Shown: positions 42,738 through 50,908 of the stretch, one piece after another | Layout: each line of letters opens with the position of its first letter | Position numbering within the stretch: position 1 is the first letter of the stretch | Source: Oscillospiraceae bacterium | Lineage (GTDB): Bacteria; Bacillota; Clostridia; Oscillospirales; QAMX01 | Assembly: GCA_015067825.1 (NCBI GenBank) | Contig: SVLQ01000002.1 | Span: forward strand, 124,001-188,000 | Direction: 5' to 3' | DNA length: 64,000 bases | Notes under the pieces: model-generated | The model's input: the letters and a program-made list of their open reading frames with translations, nothing else | What the model was told of the DNA's origin: nothing | The model's database searches: none | Program-made: the position numbers and the translations under genes

Positions 42738-44696
42738 ATGGATGAACTTCGTTTCCGCCAAGTCCACCTCGATTTCCACACCTCCGGCAAGATTCCGGGC
42801 ATCGGCAGCCGCTTTTCCAAAGAGCAGTTCAAAGAAGCGCTGAAGCTCGGCCACGTCGATTCGATCACCGTTTTCTCCAAGTGCCACCACGGCTACGCCT
42901 ATCATCCGTCGACGGCCAACGAAATGCACCCCGGTCTGGATTTCGACCTGCTGGGTGCGCAGCTCGAAGCCTGCAAGGAAGCTGGCGTGCGCGCGCCGGT
43001 TTATCTGTCGGCCGGTCTCGACGAAAAAGAGGCGGTCCGCCACGTCGAATGGCTCCTGCGCGGCAGCTACGATGACTTCGCCGATTTTGTCCACGAAGCG
43101 CACTACCACGTGCTCTGCTTCAATACGCCCTACCTTGAGGTGCTGGCCAAGCAGGTCGAAGAAGTGATGGAGCGCTACGACCCCTGCGGCATCTTCCTCG
43201 ATATCTGCGACGTGCGTCCGTGCTACTGCCAGTCGTGTTTGGCGTCGATGCGTGAAAAGGGGTTGGATCCCAAAAAGCCGGAAGACGTGCGCAAACAGGC
43301 GGAGGACACCTACGCCAACTATTGCCGCCGCATGGAACAGGCTGTCCGCAAATACAGCGCCACGGCGACGATCTTCCATAACGCCGGCCACATCTACGGC
43401 GGCCGCCGCGACCTCGCCAATTACAATACCCACCTCGAACTCGAAAGCCTGCCCACCGGCGGCTGGGGCTACGACCACTTCCCCAAATCGGCGGCATATT
43501 CGCGCCTTCTGGGCAAGGAATATCTCGGCATGACCGGCAAGTTCCACACCTCCTGGGGCGAATTCGGCGGCTTCAAGCATCCCAACGCCCTTCGCTACGA
43601 GACTGCTCTCTCGCTTGCCGAGGGTGCAAAGTGTTCGATCGGCGACCAGCTGCACCCGACTGGCGAGATGAATCTCGCCACCTACGGTCTGATCGGCAAG
43701 GCCTACGCCGAAGTCGAAGCGAAGGAGCCGTGGTGCCGCAAAGTCGAATCGGTCGCCGATATCGCGTTCTTCAGCGTAGAAGCCTTTACCCACGAACGCT
43801 TCAACCCCAGCGACAATGGCATCAACCGCATCCTGCTCGAAGGCAAGTACACCTTCGACGTCATCGACGGGGAAGAACCGTTTGATAAATACCGTCTGAT
43901 CATCCTGCCCGACCGAATCCGCATCGACGCGGCGCTGAAAGCCCGCCTGGAGGCCTTTGTCGCCAACGGCGGCAAACTCCTTCTGACCGGCGAATCGGGT
44001 CTCTGGGTCGACCGTGACGAATTTGCGCTCGATATGGGCGTTACCGACTGCGGCGAAAGCGAATTCTGCCCGAACTACTTCGTACCGCGTTTCGAAACCG
44101 TCAACGGCACGACCTCGTACGTCATGTACGAAACCGTGCGCAAGCTCGCGGTCGAAGATGCCGAGATCGTGGCCGACTGCCGCGAACCGTATTTCAACCG
44201 CACGCCCGAGCACTTCTCCTCGCACAAACATACGCCCGACTGCGATAAGTCGTTCCCGGCGGCGGTCATCAACGGCCAAATCGCCTACATCGGCTGGAAG
44301 GTCTTTGCCGACTATGCGACCGTCGGCGAGCTGCATGTCAAAGAGCTCTGCACCTACCTGATCGAACGCCTGATCGGCGGCGAAAAGGCACTGAAGGTCA
44401 GCCTGCCGGATCGCGGTGTGGCGACGCTCATGCACCAGAAAGGCGAAAACCGCTACGTCACGCACCTGCTCTTTGCCCACACGACCAAACGCGGCCGGGA
44501 CGTCGAAGTCATCGAAGATATCGTTCCGCTTTACGATGTTGCCGCATCCATCCGTTTGCCGGCAAAACCCAAAACGGTCTACGCCGTCGATGAAACGGGC
44601 AAGAGAAGCGAGATCGAGTGGAGCTGGGAAGATGGCCACGTTGTCACCACGCTGCCCAAGCTCTATATCCACGCGATGATCGTCTGCGAACTGTAA
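42738..44696 (+). CDS. Glycosidase-like protein with beta-galactosidase-trimerisation-like domain
   Basis: The 652-residue cytoplasmic protein has an N-terminal TIM-barrel-like domain (RQVHLDFHTSGKIPGIGSRF; CGIFLDICDVRPCYCQSC). The middle part has a Rossmann-like region (FDKYRLIILPDRIRIDAALK) as in GH42 trimerisation domains, and a beta-rich C-terminus follows. Relatives are annotated as alpha-amylase-like or GH family proteins in gut Clostridia. The CxxC pair (CYCQSC) and Asp in DICDV are conserved features. No signal peptide. The substrate is unknown. Confidence 0.8.
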   Translation: MDELRFRQVHLDFHTSGKIPGIGSRFSKEQFKEALKLGHVDSITVFSKCHHGYAYHPSTANEMHPGLDFDLLGAQLEACKEAGVRAPVYLSAGLDEKEAVRHVEWLLRGSYDDFADFVHEAHYHVLCFNTPYLEVLAKQVEEVMERYDPCGIFLDICDVRPCYCQSCLASMREKGLDPKKPEDVRKQAEDTYANYCRRMEQAVRKYSATATIFHNAGHIYGGRRDLANYNTHLELESLPTGGWGYDHFPKSAAYSRLLGKEYLGMTGKFHTSWGEFGGFKHPNALRYETALSLAEGAKCSIGDQLHPTGEMNLATYGLIGKAYAEVEAKEPWCRKVESVADIAFFSVEAFTHERFNPSDNGINRILLEGKYTFDVIDGEEPFDKYRLIILPDRIRIDAALKARLEAFVANGGKLLLTGESGLWVDRDEFALDMGVTDCGESEFCPNYFVPRFETVNGTTSYVMYETVRKLAVEDAEIVADCREPYFNRTPEHFSSHKHTPDCDKSFPAAVINGQIAYIGWKVFADYATVGELHVKELCTYLIERLIGGEKALKVSLPDRGVATLMHQKGENRYVTHLLFAHTTKRGRDVEVIEDIVPLYDVAASIRLPAKPKTVYAVDETGKRSEIEWSWEDGHVVTTLPKLYIHAMIVCEL

Positions 44697-44704
44697 ATCG
44701 TCAC

Positions 44705-44742
44705 AAAAAAGAACCGGAAACGAAAGTTTCCGGTTCTTTTTT
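44705..44742. terminator. Bidirectional terminator
   Basis: AAAAAAGAACCGGAAAC with its complement and a GAAA-like loop is followed by TTTTTT on both strands, between two convergent genes. Confidence 0.9.
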
Positions 44743-44754
44743 GCGTTTTTTATA

Positions 44755-46119
44755 TTATCCGATATGGCGCATCGTTTTTTCGACAACATCGTCGATCGTC
44801 ACCGTGCCGACGCCGAAGATCGAGGTTTCGAGTTTGCCGTGGAGCGGTTCGAACCACTCGCTGCCGATCGTTTGGACGCCGTGCATCATACCGAGGATCG
44901 AGCCGACGGTCGCGCCGTTGCAGTCGGTGTCGAAGCCCGTCTGCACGGCCAGACCGATCGAACGGCCGAAGTCGCCGCCGCCGTAGAGCAGCGCGGCGAT
45001 CACGATGCGCGCGTTCGAGATCGTGTGGCACCAGTCGTGGCCGGTGCGGTCATCGTGGACTTCCAGAATTTTCGCGATCGCTTCTTCTTCGGTCACGCCG
45101 TTTTTGAAGTCGGCGACCATTTCGGAAACGCGCGCGTGGAGACGGCTCTGCGCGGGAATCTGCGCGAGGCCCTGCGCGATCACCTCAAAGATATCGTCGC
45201 TGGCGGCGGCCGCGGCGATCATCGCGGCGACGAACATTTCGCCGTAGATGCCGTTTTTGATGTGGGAGATCGACGCATCGCGCCATGCCATTTCGGCAGC
45301 GGCCACGGGGTTGGCCGGGTTGATGTAGCCGAAGTAGTCGGCGCGGATCTGAGCGCCGATCCATTCGCGGTAGTGGTTCTGATAAACCGCCGAGGCCGGC
45401 GGCAGATATCCCTTGATAAAGTTGCAGAAAGCGACGCTTTCAGCGGTAAAGTACGCCGTTTTCGGCTGGCGGGCGAGCCAAAGCCGGGCGACGTCGGCCG
45501 GGGTAAAATCGCGCGAGCAAACCTCGATCAGTTCTTGGTACAAAACCGTATAGTTGGTATCGTCGTCGATCGGTGCGGCGGCAATCACGTCGGCGTAGCA
45601 TTTGCCGCGCAGGCCGAAGGCGTACTTGTTGGCGATTTCGTCGGTAATATCGGAGCTCAGCAGATAGCGGTGCATCGGGTAATTGCCGATTTCCTTCAAA
45701 AACGGCACGAGCTCGTGGCGGCGCATGCCTTCCAAGGGCTTGCCCAGCAGACAACCGATGATGCGGCCGTACCACGCGCCGGTGATTTTGGCGCGCAGGG
45801 TCTCGGCATCGGGGGCGGTGAGCTCGGCGGCGTCATCGGCGCAGCAAGCGCGGATCGCCGCGTAGTCCGACGGCTCGCAGTAGGGGTAATTCTCGATCTG
45901 CGGGACCGAGCGGGTGATTTGGTAGAGGATCTCGGCTGCCGCGTCGCGGTGTTCGTTTTTGGGCATTTTATCAACGGCATCAAAGAGCGCTTCGTACGGG
46001 CGCACGTCAAGGCCTTCTTCTATGCACTGGCGGTATTCGGTGGGGAGGTCGTTGGCAAACGATTCGCCCAAACGATCTTCAATCGCGGCGGGCTTGATGT
46101 CAATCGGTTTCAAGTTCAT
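44755..46119 (-). CDS. ADP-ribosylglycohydrolase family protein
   Basis: The 454-residue protein has the ARH-family metal motifs: GAWYGRIIGCLLGKPLEG, DDDTNYTVL, and GFDTDCNGATVGSILGMMHG near the C-terminus. ARH enzymes hydrolyse ADP-ribose bonds; bacterial relatives in sugar loci may hydrolyse other ribosides. ATG 46119 is 8 bases after GGAGG. A divergent promoter with a perfect inverted repeat separates it from the hydrolase gene. No partner ADP-ribosyltransferase is visible. Confidence 0.88.
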   Translation of the reverse strand: MNLKPIDIKPAAIEDRLGESFANDLPTEYRQCIEEGLDVRPYEALFDAVDKMPKNEHRDAAAEILYQITRSVPQIENYPYCEPSDYAAIRACCADDAAELTAPDAETLRAKITGAWYGRIIGCLLGKPLEGMRRHELVPFLKEIGNYPMHRYLLSSDITDEIANKYAFGLRGKCYADVIAAAPIDDDTNYTVLYQELIEVCSRDFTPADVARLWLARQPKTAYFTAESVAFCNFIKGYLPPASAVYQNHYREWIGAQIRADYFGYINPANPVAAAEMAWRDASISHIKNGIYGEMFVAAMIAAAAASDDIFEVIAQGLAQIPAQSRLHARVSEMVADFKNGVTEEEAIAKILEVHDDRTGHDWCHTISNARIVIAALLYGGGDFGRSIGLAVQTGFDTDCNGATVGSILGMMHGVQTIGSEWFEPLHGKLETSIFGVGTVTIDDVVEKTMRHIG

Positions 46120-46149
46120 GGGTAATACCTCCATGTGATGATGATATTG

Positions 46150-46178
46150 ATTATACCATATCCGACGGCTGAAAGCAA
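46150..46178 (-). promoter_or_regulatory. Promoter of the ADP-ribosylglycohydrolase gene
   Basis: On the minus strand TTGCTT and TATAAT are separated by 17 bases. Confidence 0.65.
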
Positions 46179-46194
46179 CCGAAAAAACGGTTGC
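46175..46194. promoter_or_regulatory. Operator-like inverted repeat between divergent promoters
   Basis: GCAACCG and CGGTTGC enclose AAAAAA. The arms overlap the -35 boxes of both divergent promoters. Confidence 0.5.
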
Positions 46195-46219
46195 GGTTTG
46201 GGTGGGTATATGCTATAAT
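46191..46219 (+). promoter_or_regulatory. Promoter of the alpha/beta hydrolase gene
   Basis: TTGCGG, 17 bases, TATAAT, about 35 bases before the start codon. Confidence 0.6.
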
Positions 46220-46254
46220 AAACCCGAATCAATGCCAAAAAGCGAGGGATCCCA

Positions 46255-47217
46255 ATGCTTCTGGAACAGATCGAACAGCGTTACCGTCAGGCCGTCGACA
46301 GCCGCGTGGACGACGACGGCACGGTTTTTTATTTCTCTGCGGCCGATTTCGCCGGACTGCGGCGGCAGGCGTTTGCCTTCCCGTCGTCGGACGGACACAC
46401 GCTGCAAGGCTATTTCTATTGGTACGACCGCTGCAAAAAAGATCGCCTGATCGTTTTCGACCACGGCATGGGCTCAGGTCACCGCGGCTACATGATCGAG
46501 ATCGAGCTGCTGGCCCGCCGCGGATTTTTGGTCTTTGCCTACGACCACACCGGCTGTATGGAATCGGGCGGCGAAGGCATGGGCGGATTTACGCAGTCGC
46601 TCCGCGATTTAAATGATGCCTTAAATGCGCTGAAAACCCACGAGACCTACGGCTCGCTGCCGATTGCGGTCATGGGCCACAGCTGGGGCGGGTATTCGGT
46701 TTTGAATATTGCCGCCTACCACCCCGACGTGACGCATATCGTCGCGATGGCGGGATTCCTCTCGCTGGAAAACGCGATCGGTCAGTTCTTCCGTGGCCCG
46801 CTCGCGTATTTCGGCAAGCGCATCTATGCCAAAGAGCTCGCCGCCGATCCGGAATTTGCTTCGGCCAATGCGATCGCCGCGCTGTCGCGCTCCAACGCCA
46901 AAATGCTGATCATGCACTCCGAGGACGATAACATGGTCAGCTTCGAGAAAAACTTCGAGGTTTTGCGCAAGGCCCTCGGCAAGCGCAGCAACATCACATT
47001 CCTCCGCCTCAAGGACAAGCGTCACAACCCGAACTACACCGCCGACGCCGTGGAGTACAAAGACGAATTCTTCAAGCTCTACAAAAAGGTGAAGAAAAAG
47101 GGTGAGCTGGTGACTGCCGACGAAAAGGAAGCATTCATCCGCATGTTCGACTGGCATCGGATGACCCGTCAGGATACGCGCGTCTGGCGCATGATCTACC
47201 AAACGTTGGAAAACTGA
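46255..47217 (+). CDS. Alpha/beta hydrolase (serine aminopeptidase/lysophospholipase-like)
   Basis: The 320-residue hydrolase has VFDHGMGSGHRGYMIEIELL at the oxyanion region, the nucleophile motif VMGHSWGGYSV (GHSWGG) near residue 140, and MLIMHSEDDNMVSFEKN with the catalytic Asp. The His is probably in KDKRHNPNYT. It resembles the serine-aminopeptidase-S33 group. No signal peptide. It diverges from the ADP-ribosylglycohydrolase. Confidence 0.88.
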   Translation: MLLEQIEQRYRQAVDSRVDDDGTVFYFSAADFAGLRRQAFAFPSSDGHTLQGYFYWYDRCKKDRLIVFDHGMGSGHRGYMIEIELLARRGFLVFAYDHTGCMESGGEGMGGFTQSLRDLNDALNALKTHETYGSLPIAVMGHSWGGYSVLNIAAYHPDVTHIVAMAGFLSLENAIGQFFRGPLAYFGKRIYAKELAADPEFASANAIAALSRSNAKMLIMHSEDDNMVSFEKNFEVLRKALGKRSNITFLRLKDKRHNPNYTADAVEYKDEFFKLYKKVKKKGELVTADEKEAFIRMFDWHRMTRQDTRVWRMIYQTLEN

Positions 47218-47219
47218 AA

Positions 47220-47265
47220 ACTGCCGCAAGCTGCAAAAATGATGTGCCAGCTTGCGGCAGTTTTT
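47220..47265. terminator. Bidirectional terminator
   Basis: CTGCCGCAAGCTG and CAGCTTGCGGCAG form the stem, with TTTTT on the plus side and A-rich sequence on the other. Confidence 0.8.
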
Positions 47266-47267
47266 AA

Positions 47268-48458
47268 TTAGCGGATATTGCCGTTACCAATCCCGACGAG
47301 ATAGTTGTTGTCGTCGCGCAGGCAGATGACGATGTCGGGCTTGTAGAGCTCAATGTATTCGCTGAGTGCCATTTTTTGATAGTGGCGTAGATCGAGCGAA
47401 CGCATTTCGTCGAAGCTCGCGTAAAGCAGCGTTTCCACCGCGTTGGTATAGGAATCGCCGAAGATGAGCACGCTCGGCAGTTCCTCACGGTTGGTGTCGA
47501 TGACGGTTTCGGCGATGTCACCGCCCATGTAGAGATCATATGAGACCTTGCTGCAATCGTCACCGGGCAGGTGGAATACCTTTGCCGCGACAGCCGCACC
47601 GTTATCGGTGCGCGTGAAAGCGATCGGTTCGGCGAGTTCAGCCGCGTAGACGGGGTCGTTGAGGCCGGAAAGATAGTAAACGGCGCGATCGCGCGAACCG
47701 AGGAAACGCAGCGGCAGCGCAGAGAAGGTGAGGTCGTTTTCTTCGAGCACGGGGATCTCATACCCTGCGGCCGTCAAATGCCCGCAGATTGCGCGGTAGA
47801 CGAGGTACGCGCCCTTTAGCGTGTAGTGATGGTCGGTGCGCATGTAGTACTGGCGGATGCCGCCGTTTTCGGTAAACACCTCGGCCATATCGAGCATGTC
47901 AATGCCGCGGTCGGAAAGTGCTGCCGCAAACGCAGCGCCCTTTTTGGCGCGTTCGGCGATCTTGTCGACACTGCCGGCAGGGAATGCGTCGGCCCATGCC
48001 GTCATTTGCGTCGGCACACCGACGTAGAGGAACGTGCCGCCATAGGTTTCGATCGTATCCCGCAGTTCGGCCAGTCGGTCGCCCATGGCCTCAGCCGTGA
48101 TCTCGCCGACAGGCTGGGTGTTCGGCGCGGTCAGGTCTGGCAGGAGCACTTCGTCGGAGACCAGAATGTCGTTGACGTCGGTGCGGTCGAGTACATGGAG
48201 CTTGAGCCAAGTGGAAGCGAGGATCTGGGCATCGCGCAGGGCGATATGGTCTTTGAAATAGTCCTCCCAAGCGAGAAAATAGTCGCCGGAGAAAAATTCG
48301 TCGGCCGTGTATTCCGGCACTTTTGCGAGCGAGCGGTTCTCAACGCCGGAAACCTCCGCTTTGGGTGTTAGCAGCGTGGCCAACGGAACGATCAGGAGAA
48401 ATGCGAGCACAGCGATCACAAAACAGAGATTTCTGCCGCGGTGGGCAAATCGCTCCAT
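47268..48458 (-). CDS. DHHW-family (AlgJ/SGNH-like) protein
   Basis: The 396-residue protein has one N-terminal membrane segment (NLCFVIAVLAFLLIVPLATLL) and an exterior SGNH-like domain with YYMRTDHHYTLKGAYLVY (the DHHW motif, here DHHY) and LIFGDSYTNAVETLL. These proteins transfer acetyl groups to exopolysaccharide or wall polymers after an MBOAT protein moves them across the membrane. ATG 48458 is 7 bases after GGAGG. It lies about 40 bases downstream of the MBOAT gene. Confidence 0.9.
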   Translation of the reverse strand: MERFAHRGRNLCFVIAVLAFLLIVPLATLLTPKAEVSGVENRSLAKVPEYTADEFFSGDYFLAWEDYFKDHIALRDAQILASTWLKLHVLDRTDVNDILVSDEVLLPDLTAPNTQPVGEITAEAMGDRLAELRDTIETYGGTFLYVGVPTQMTAWADAFPAGSVDKIAERAKKGAAFAAALSDRGIDMLDMAEVFTENGGIRQYYMRTDHHYTLKGAYLVYRAICGHLTAAGYEIPVLEENDLTFSALPLRFLGSRDRAVYYLSGLNDPVYAAELAEPIAFTRTDNGAAVAAKVFHLPGDDCSKVSYDLYMGGDIAETVIDTNREELPSVLIFGDSYTNAVETLLYASFDEMRSLDLRHYQKMALSEYIELYKPDIVICLRDDNNYLVGIGNGNIR

Positions 48459-48497
48459 GCGAAGGCCTCCTTTCTGAAATCCGAACATCATCCGTTT

Positions 48498-49898
48498 TTA
48501 GAATCGGAAATAAATGAACGGGTTGAACGACGATCCGACGATCGCCATCACCGACCATGCGAGCACAAAGAGCAGTGCGACATCGCAAACGGTGGCAAAC
48601 CACGTGCGGCAGGCGTACATGGCCTTCAGCCGTTTGGGCGCGGGCAGGGCAAAGATCGCGGCCAAAACAAATTCCACCTTGTACTGTCCCAAAAGGAAGA
48701 CTCCACTCGGCACAGCCGTAGCATCACCCAAACCAAACATCGCGCCGAGATATCCCATAACCTGCTCCAGCCCGCTCGCGTTAAAGAGAACCCAGCCGAA
48801 GAGGACCGCGAGCAGCGCGTAGAGATGCCGCAGCGGCGTCCAAAGCTTTTCGAGGAGTTTGCCGAGAAAGAGCTTTTCGAGGATCAGGAGCACTGCGTAG
48901 TAAAGTCCCCAAAGCACGAAGTTCCACGCCGCACCGTGCCAAAGCCCGGTCAAAAGCCAGACGATCAGCAGATTGACGATCTGACGCCTCAAACCCTTGC
49001 GGTTGCCACCGAGGGGAATGTAGACGTAATCGCGGAACCAGGTCGAGAGCGAAATGTGCCAGCGCCGCCAGAATTCGGTGACGGAGCGGGAAATGTAGGG
49101 GTGGTCGAAGTTCTCGCAGAAGGTGAAGCCAAACATCCGGCCAAGGCCGATGGCCATGTCGGAGTAGGCGGAAAAATCGAAGTAGATGTGCAGAGCGTAG
49201 CCGAGTGCACCGAGCCACGCCGCACCGGCCGAAAGGGTGCCGGCCGAGACGCCGAAGGTCGCGGCAGCCAGCTCGCCCATCGGGTTGCCGAGCAGCATCT
49301 TTTTGCCGAGACCGACGATGAAACGGCGCAGACCGGCGGCGAAACCGTCGAGCGTCGTTTTGCGGTCGATGAGTTCGGAAGCGATCGTTTCGTAGCGCAC
49401 GATCGGCCCGGCGACGAGCTGCGGGAAGAGCGAAATGTAGGTCGCGACGTGCAAAATGTTTTTCTGCGCGGCCGAACGGCGGAGATAGACGTCGAAAACG
49501 TAGCTCATGCCTTGGAATGTGAAGAAGGAAATGCCGATGGGCATGATGATTTCGGGGAGCGGAATCTGCGCGTTAAAAAGGCGGTTGATATTTTCCACGG
49601 CAAATCCAAGGTATTTATAGTAGCAGAGCAGGCCGAGGTTCAAAACGACTGATATGATCAGCACCAACTTGCGCCGCCGGGCAGATTCGGTTGCCATAAG
49701 CCGTGCGGCCAGCCAGTTGACGGTGATCGACGCGAGCATTACGAAGATACCGAGCGGTTCGCCATAGAGGTAGAAGGCCAGTGAAAAAACGAGGAGGATG
49801 GCGTTTTTCAGCGCGAGAAACCGCGGCGGTACGGCAAAATACAGCGCCAAAACCGCCGGCAGAAACAGAAACAAGAAATTGAGACTGCTGAAAACCAT
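48498..49898 (-). CDS. MBOAT family O-acyltransferase (AlgI/DltB-like)
   Basis: The 466-residue membrane protein starts FSSLNFLFLFLPAVLALYF. It has IMPIGISFFTFQGMSYVFDV, VAGPIVRYE, FWRRWHISLSTWFRDYVYIPLG (written here in two overlapping parts: FWRRWHISLSTW and RDYVYIPLGG) and the active-site His in LLTGLWHGAAWNFVLWG. It moves acetyl groups across the membrane for polymer O-acetylation, with the DHHW protein as partner. No polymerase genes are adjacent. Confidence 0.93.
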   Translation of the reverse strand: MVFSSLNFLFLFLPAVLALYFAVPPRFLALKNAILLVFSLAFYLYGEPLGIFVMLASITVNWLAARLMATESARRRKLVLIISVVLNLGLLCYYKYLGFAVENINRLFNAQIPLPEIIMPIGISFFTFQGMSYVFDVYLRRSAAQKNILHVATYISLFPQLVAGPIVRYETIASELIDRKTTLDGFAAGLRRFIVGLGKKMLLGNPMGELAAATFGVSAGTLSAGAAWLGALGYALHIYFDFSAYSDMAIGLGRMFGFTFCENFDHPYISRSVTEFWRRWHISLSTWFRDYVYIPLGGNRKGLRRQIVNLLIVWLLTGLWHGAAWNFVLWGLYYAVLLILEKLFLGKLLEKLWTPLRHLYALLAVLFGWVLFNASGLEQVMGYLGAMFGLGDATAVPSGVFLLGQYKVEFVLAAIFALPAPKRLKAMYACRTWFATVCDVALLFVLAWSVMAIVGSSFNPFIYFRF

Positions 49899-49933
49899 AG
49901 CTCCTCCGTGTTATTTTTACTGATTCTCAGTTC

Positions 49934-49962
49934 ATTTTACCAACAAAGCCAATAAATGTCAA
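49934..49962 (-). promoter_or_regulatory. Promoter of the MBOAT-DHHW pair
   Basis: On the minus strand TTGACA and TAAAAT are separated by 17 bases, about 35 bases before the MBOAT start. Confidence 0.75.
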
Positions 49963-50034
49963 CATATTTTGTGTGGACGCGGCACACACTAACTGCGTCG
50001 GAACAGAATCGGAACGAAAACGGAGACCGAAATT

Positions 50035-50196
50035 ATGAAGAAAGGTCAACCTAAAAAACGCCCCGGCGCCCATCCGCCGCTGCACAAAACGATGCAGATC
50101 CGCGAAGTCGACCACATCGACAAAGATGGAGTGCCCCAACTGACCGATCGCGCCGTCGAAGAAGGGCGCGAATGGGTGGAATTTACCAAGCTGTAG
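50035..50196 (+). CDS. Small hypothetical protein, 53 aa
   Basis: ATG 50035 has CGGAG 8 or so bases upstream, and the frame ends at TAG 50194-50196. The protein is basic at the N-terminus (MKKGQPKKRPGAHPP) and acidic at the C-terminus (DGVPQLTDRAVEEGREWVEF). It faintly resembles short spore-surface proteins (DUF3787-like), but this is speculative. A terminator follows within 15 bases, which supports it as a real gene. Confidence 0.6.
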   Translation: MKKGQPKKRPGAHPPLHKTMQIREVDHIDKDGVPQLTDRAVEEGREWVEFTKL

Positions 50197-50207
50197 TCTC
50201 CGCCCAA

Positions 50208-50248
50208 AACAAAAAAGCGGCAGAAACGGTGTTTCAGCCGCTTTTTTT
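50208..50248. terminator. Terminator after the 53-aa gene
   Basis: AAAAAAGCGGC...GCCGCTTTTTTT hairpin with runs on both sides. It also serves the converging phosphatase gene. Confidence 0.8.
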
Positions 50249-50251
50249 GTG

Positions 50252-50707
50252 CTATTTTTGGCAGATCTCGCGCAAAAGTGCGGAACACCCTTCGTTGACT
50301 TCGCGCCAGGTGCGTTCAAAATCGCCGGAATACCATGGGTCGGCAATGCTGCCGGGGTGGTCGGTGTAGTCGGCGAGGCGCGAAAATTTGCCGGCCTTGT
50401 CGCCGCCGCAGATGCGCGTGAGGAGGCGCAGGTTCGAATCGTCCATCACGACGAGGTAGTCCCAACGGTCGTAGTCGGCTTTCGTCACCTGCCGCGCAGT
50501 CTTCCCGGAACAGTCGATGCCGTGGGCGTTGAGTAGGCGGCGCACCGGCGGATAAACGGGATTGCCGAGCTCTTCGGCGCTGACGGCGGCCGATTCGATG
50601 TGAAATTCGGCGGCAAGCCCGGCCTCAAAAACCATCTTTTTCATCACGAATTCCGCCATCGGGCTGCGGCAGATATTGCCGTGGCAGATAAATAAAACCT
50701 TGTGCAT
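50252..50707 (-). CDS. Low-molecular-weight protein tyrosine phosphatase
   Basis: The 151-residue protein begins VLFICHGNICRSPMAE, the C(X)5R active site with Cys8 and Arg14. The general acid lies in IADPWYSGDF. It dephosphorylates tyrosines or arginines on proteins. Its leader holds a short palindrome (50726-50744). No kinase is adjacent except an APH-like gene on the other strand. Confidence 0.93.
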   Translation of the reverse strand: MHKVLFICHGNICRSPMAEFVMKKMVFEAGLAAEFHIESAAVSAEELGNPVYPPVRRLLNAHGIDCSGKTARQVTKADYDRWDYLVVMDDSNLRLLTRICGGDKAGKFSRLADYTDHPGSIADPWYSGDFERTWREVNEGCSALLREICQK

Positions 50708-50725
50708 AACGATTCCTCGCTTTTC

Positions 50726-50750
50726 GGGACGGGAACTCCGTCCCCTACAG
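50726..50750. repeat. Short palindrome in the phosphatase leader
   Basis: GGGACGG-GAACT-CCGTCCC followed by CCTACAG (CTGTAGGGG on the minus strand), the same start as the palindrome at 5117-5150. Confidence 0.45.
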
Positions 50751-50758
50751 TTGGTGTT

Positions 50759-50787
50759 ATTATAACACGCATTGTACGCAATTGCAA
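50759..50787 (-). promoter_or_regulatory. Promoter of the phosphatase gene
   Basis: On the minus strand TTGCAA and TATAAT are separated by 17 bases. Confidence 0.65.
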
Positions 50788-50832
50788 CTTGCAGGGGAGT
50801 TGTTTTGCCTAGCGCGGACGGCAGAGAAAAAC

Positions 50833-50861
50833 TTGATTTCTATCCGCTGCGAGAGTATAAT
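50833..50861 (+). promoter_or_regulatory. Promoter of the APH-like gene
   Basis: TTGATT, 17 bases, TATAAT, about 50 bases before the start codon. Confidence 0.65.
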
Positions 50862-50908
50862 AAAGACAATTAGAATTCGAGATCAGCGTGGAAAGGCCTG
50901 GAAAAGTT

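Noticed and set aside
42651..44789. 712-codon minus-strand open frame
   Set aside because: Antisense shadow of the glycosidase-like gene; no ribosome-binding site or recognisable domain.
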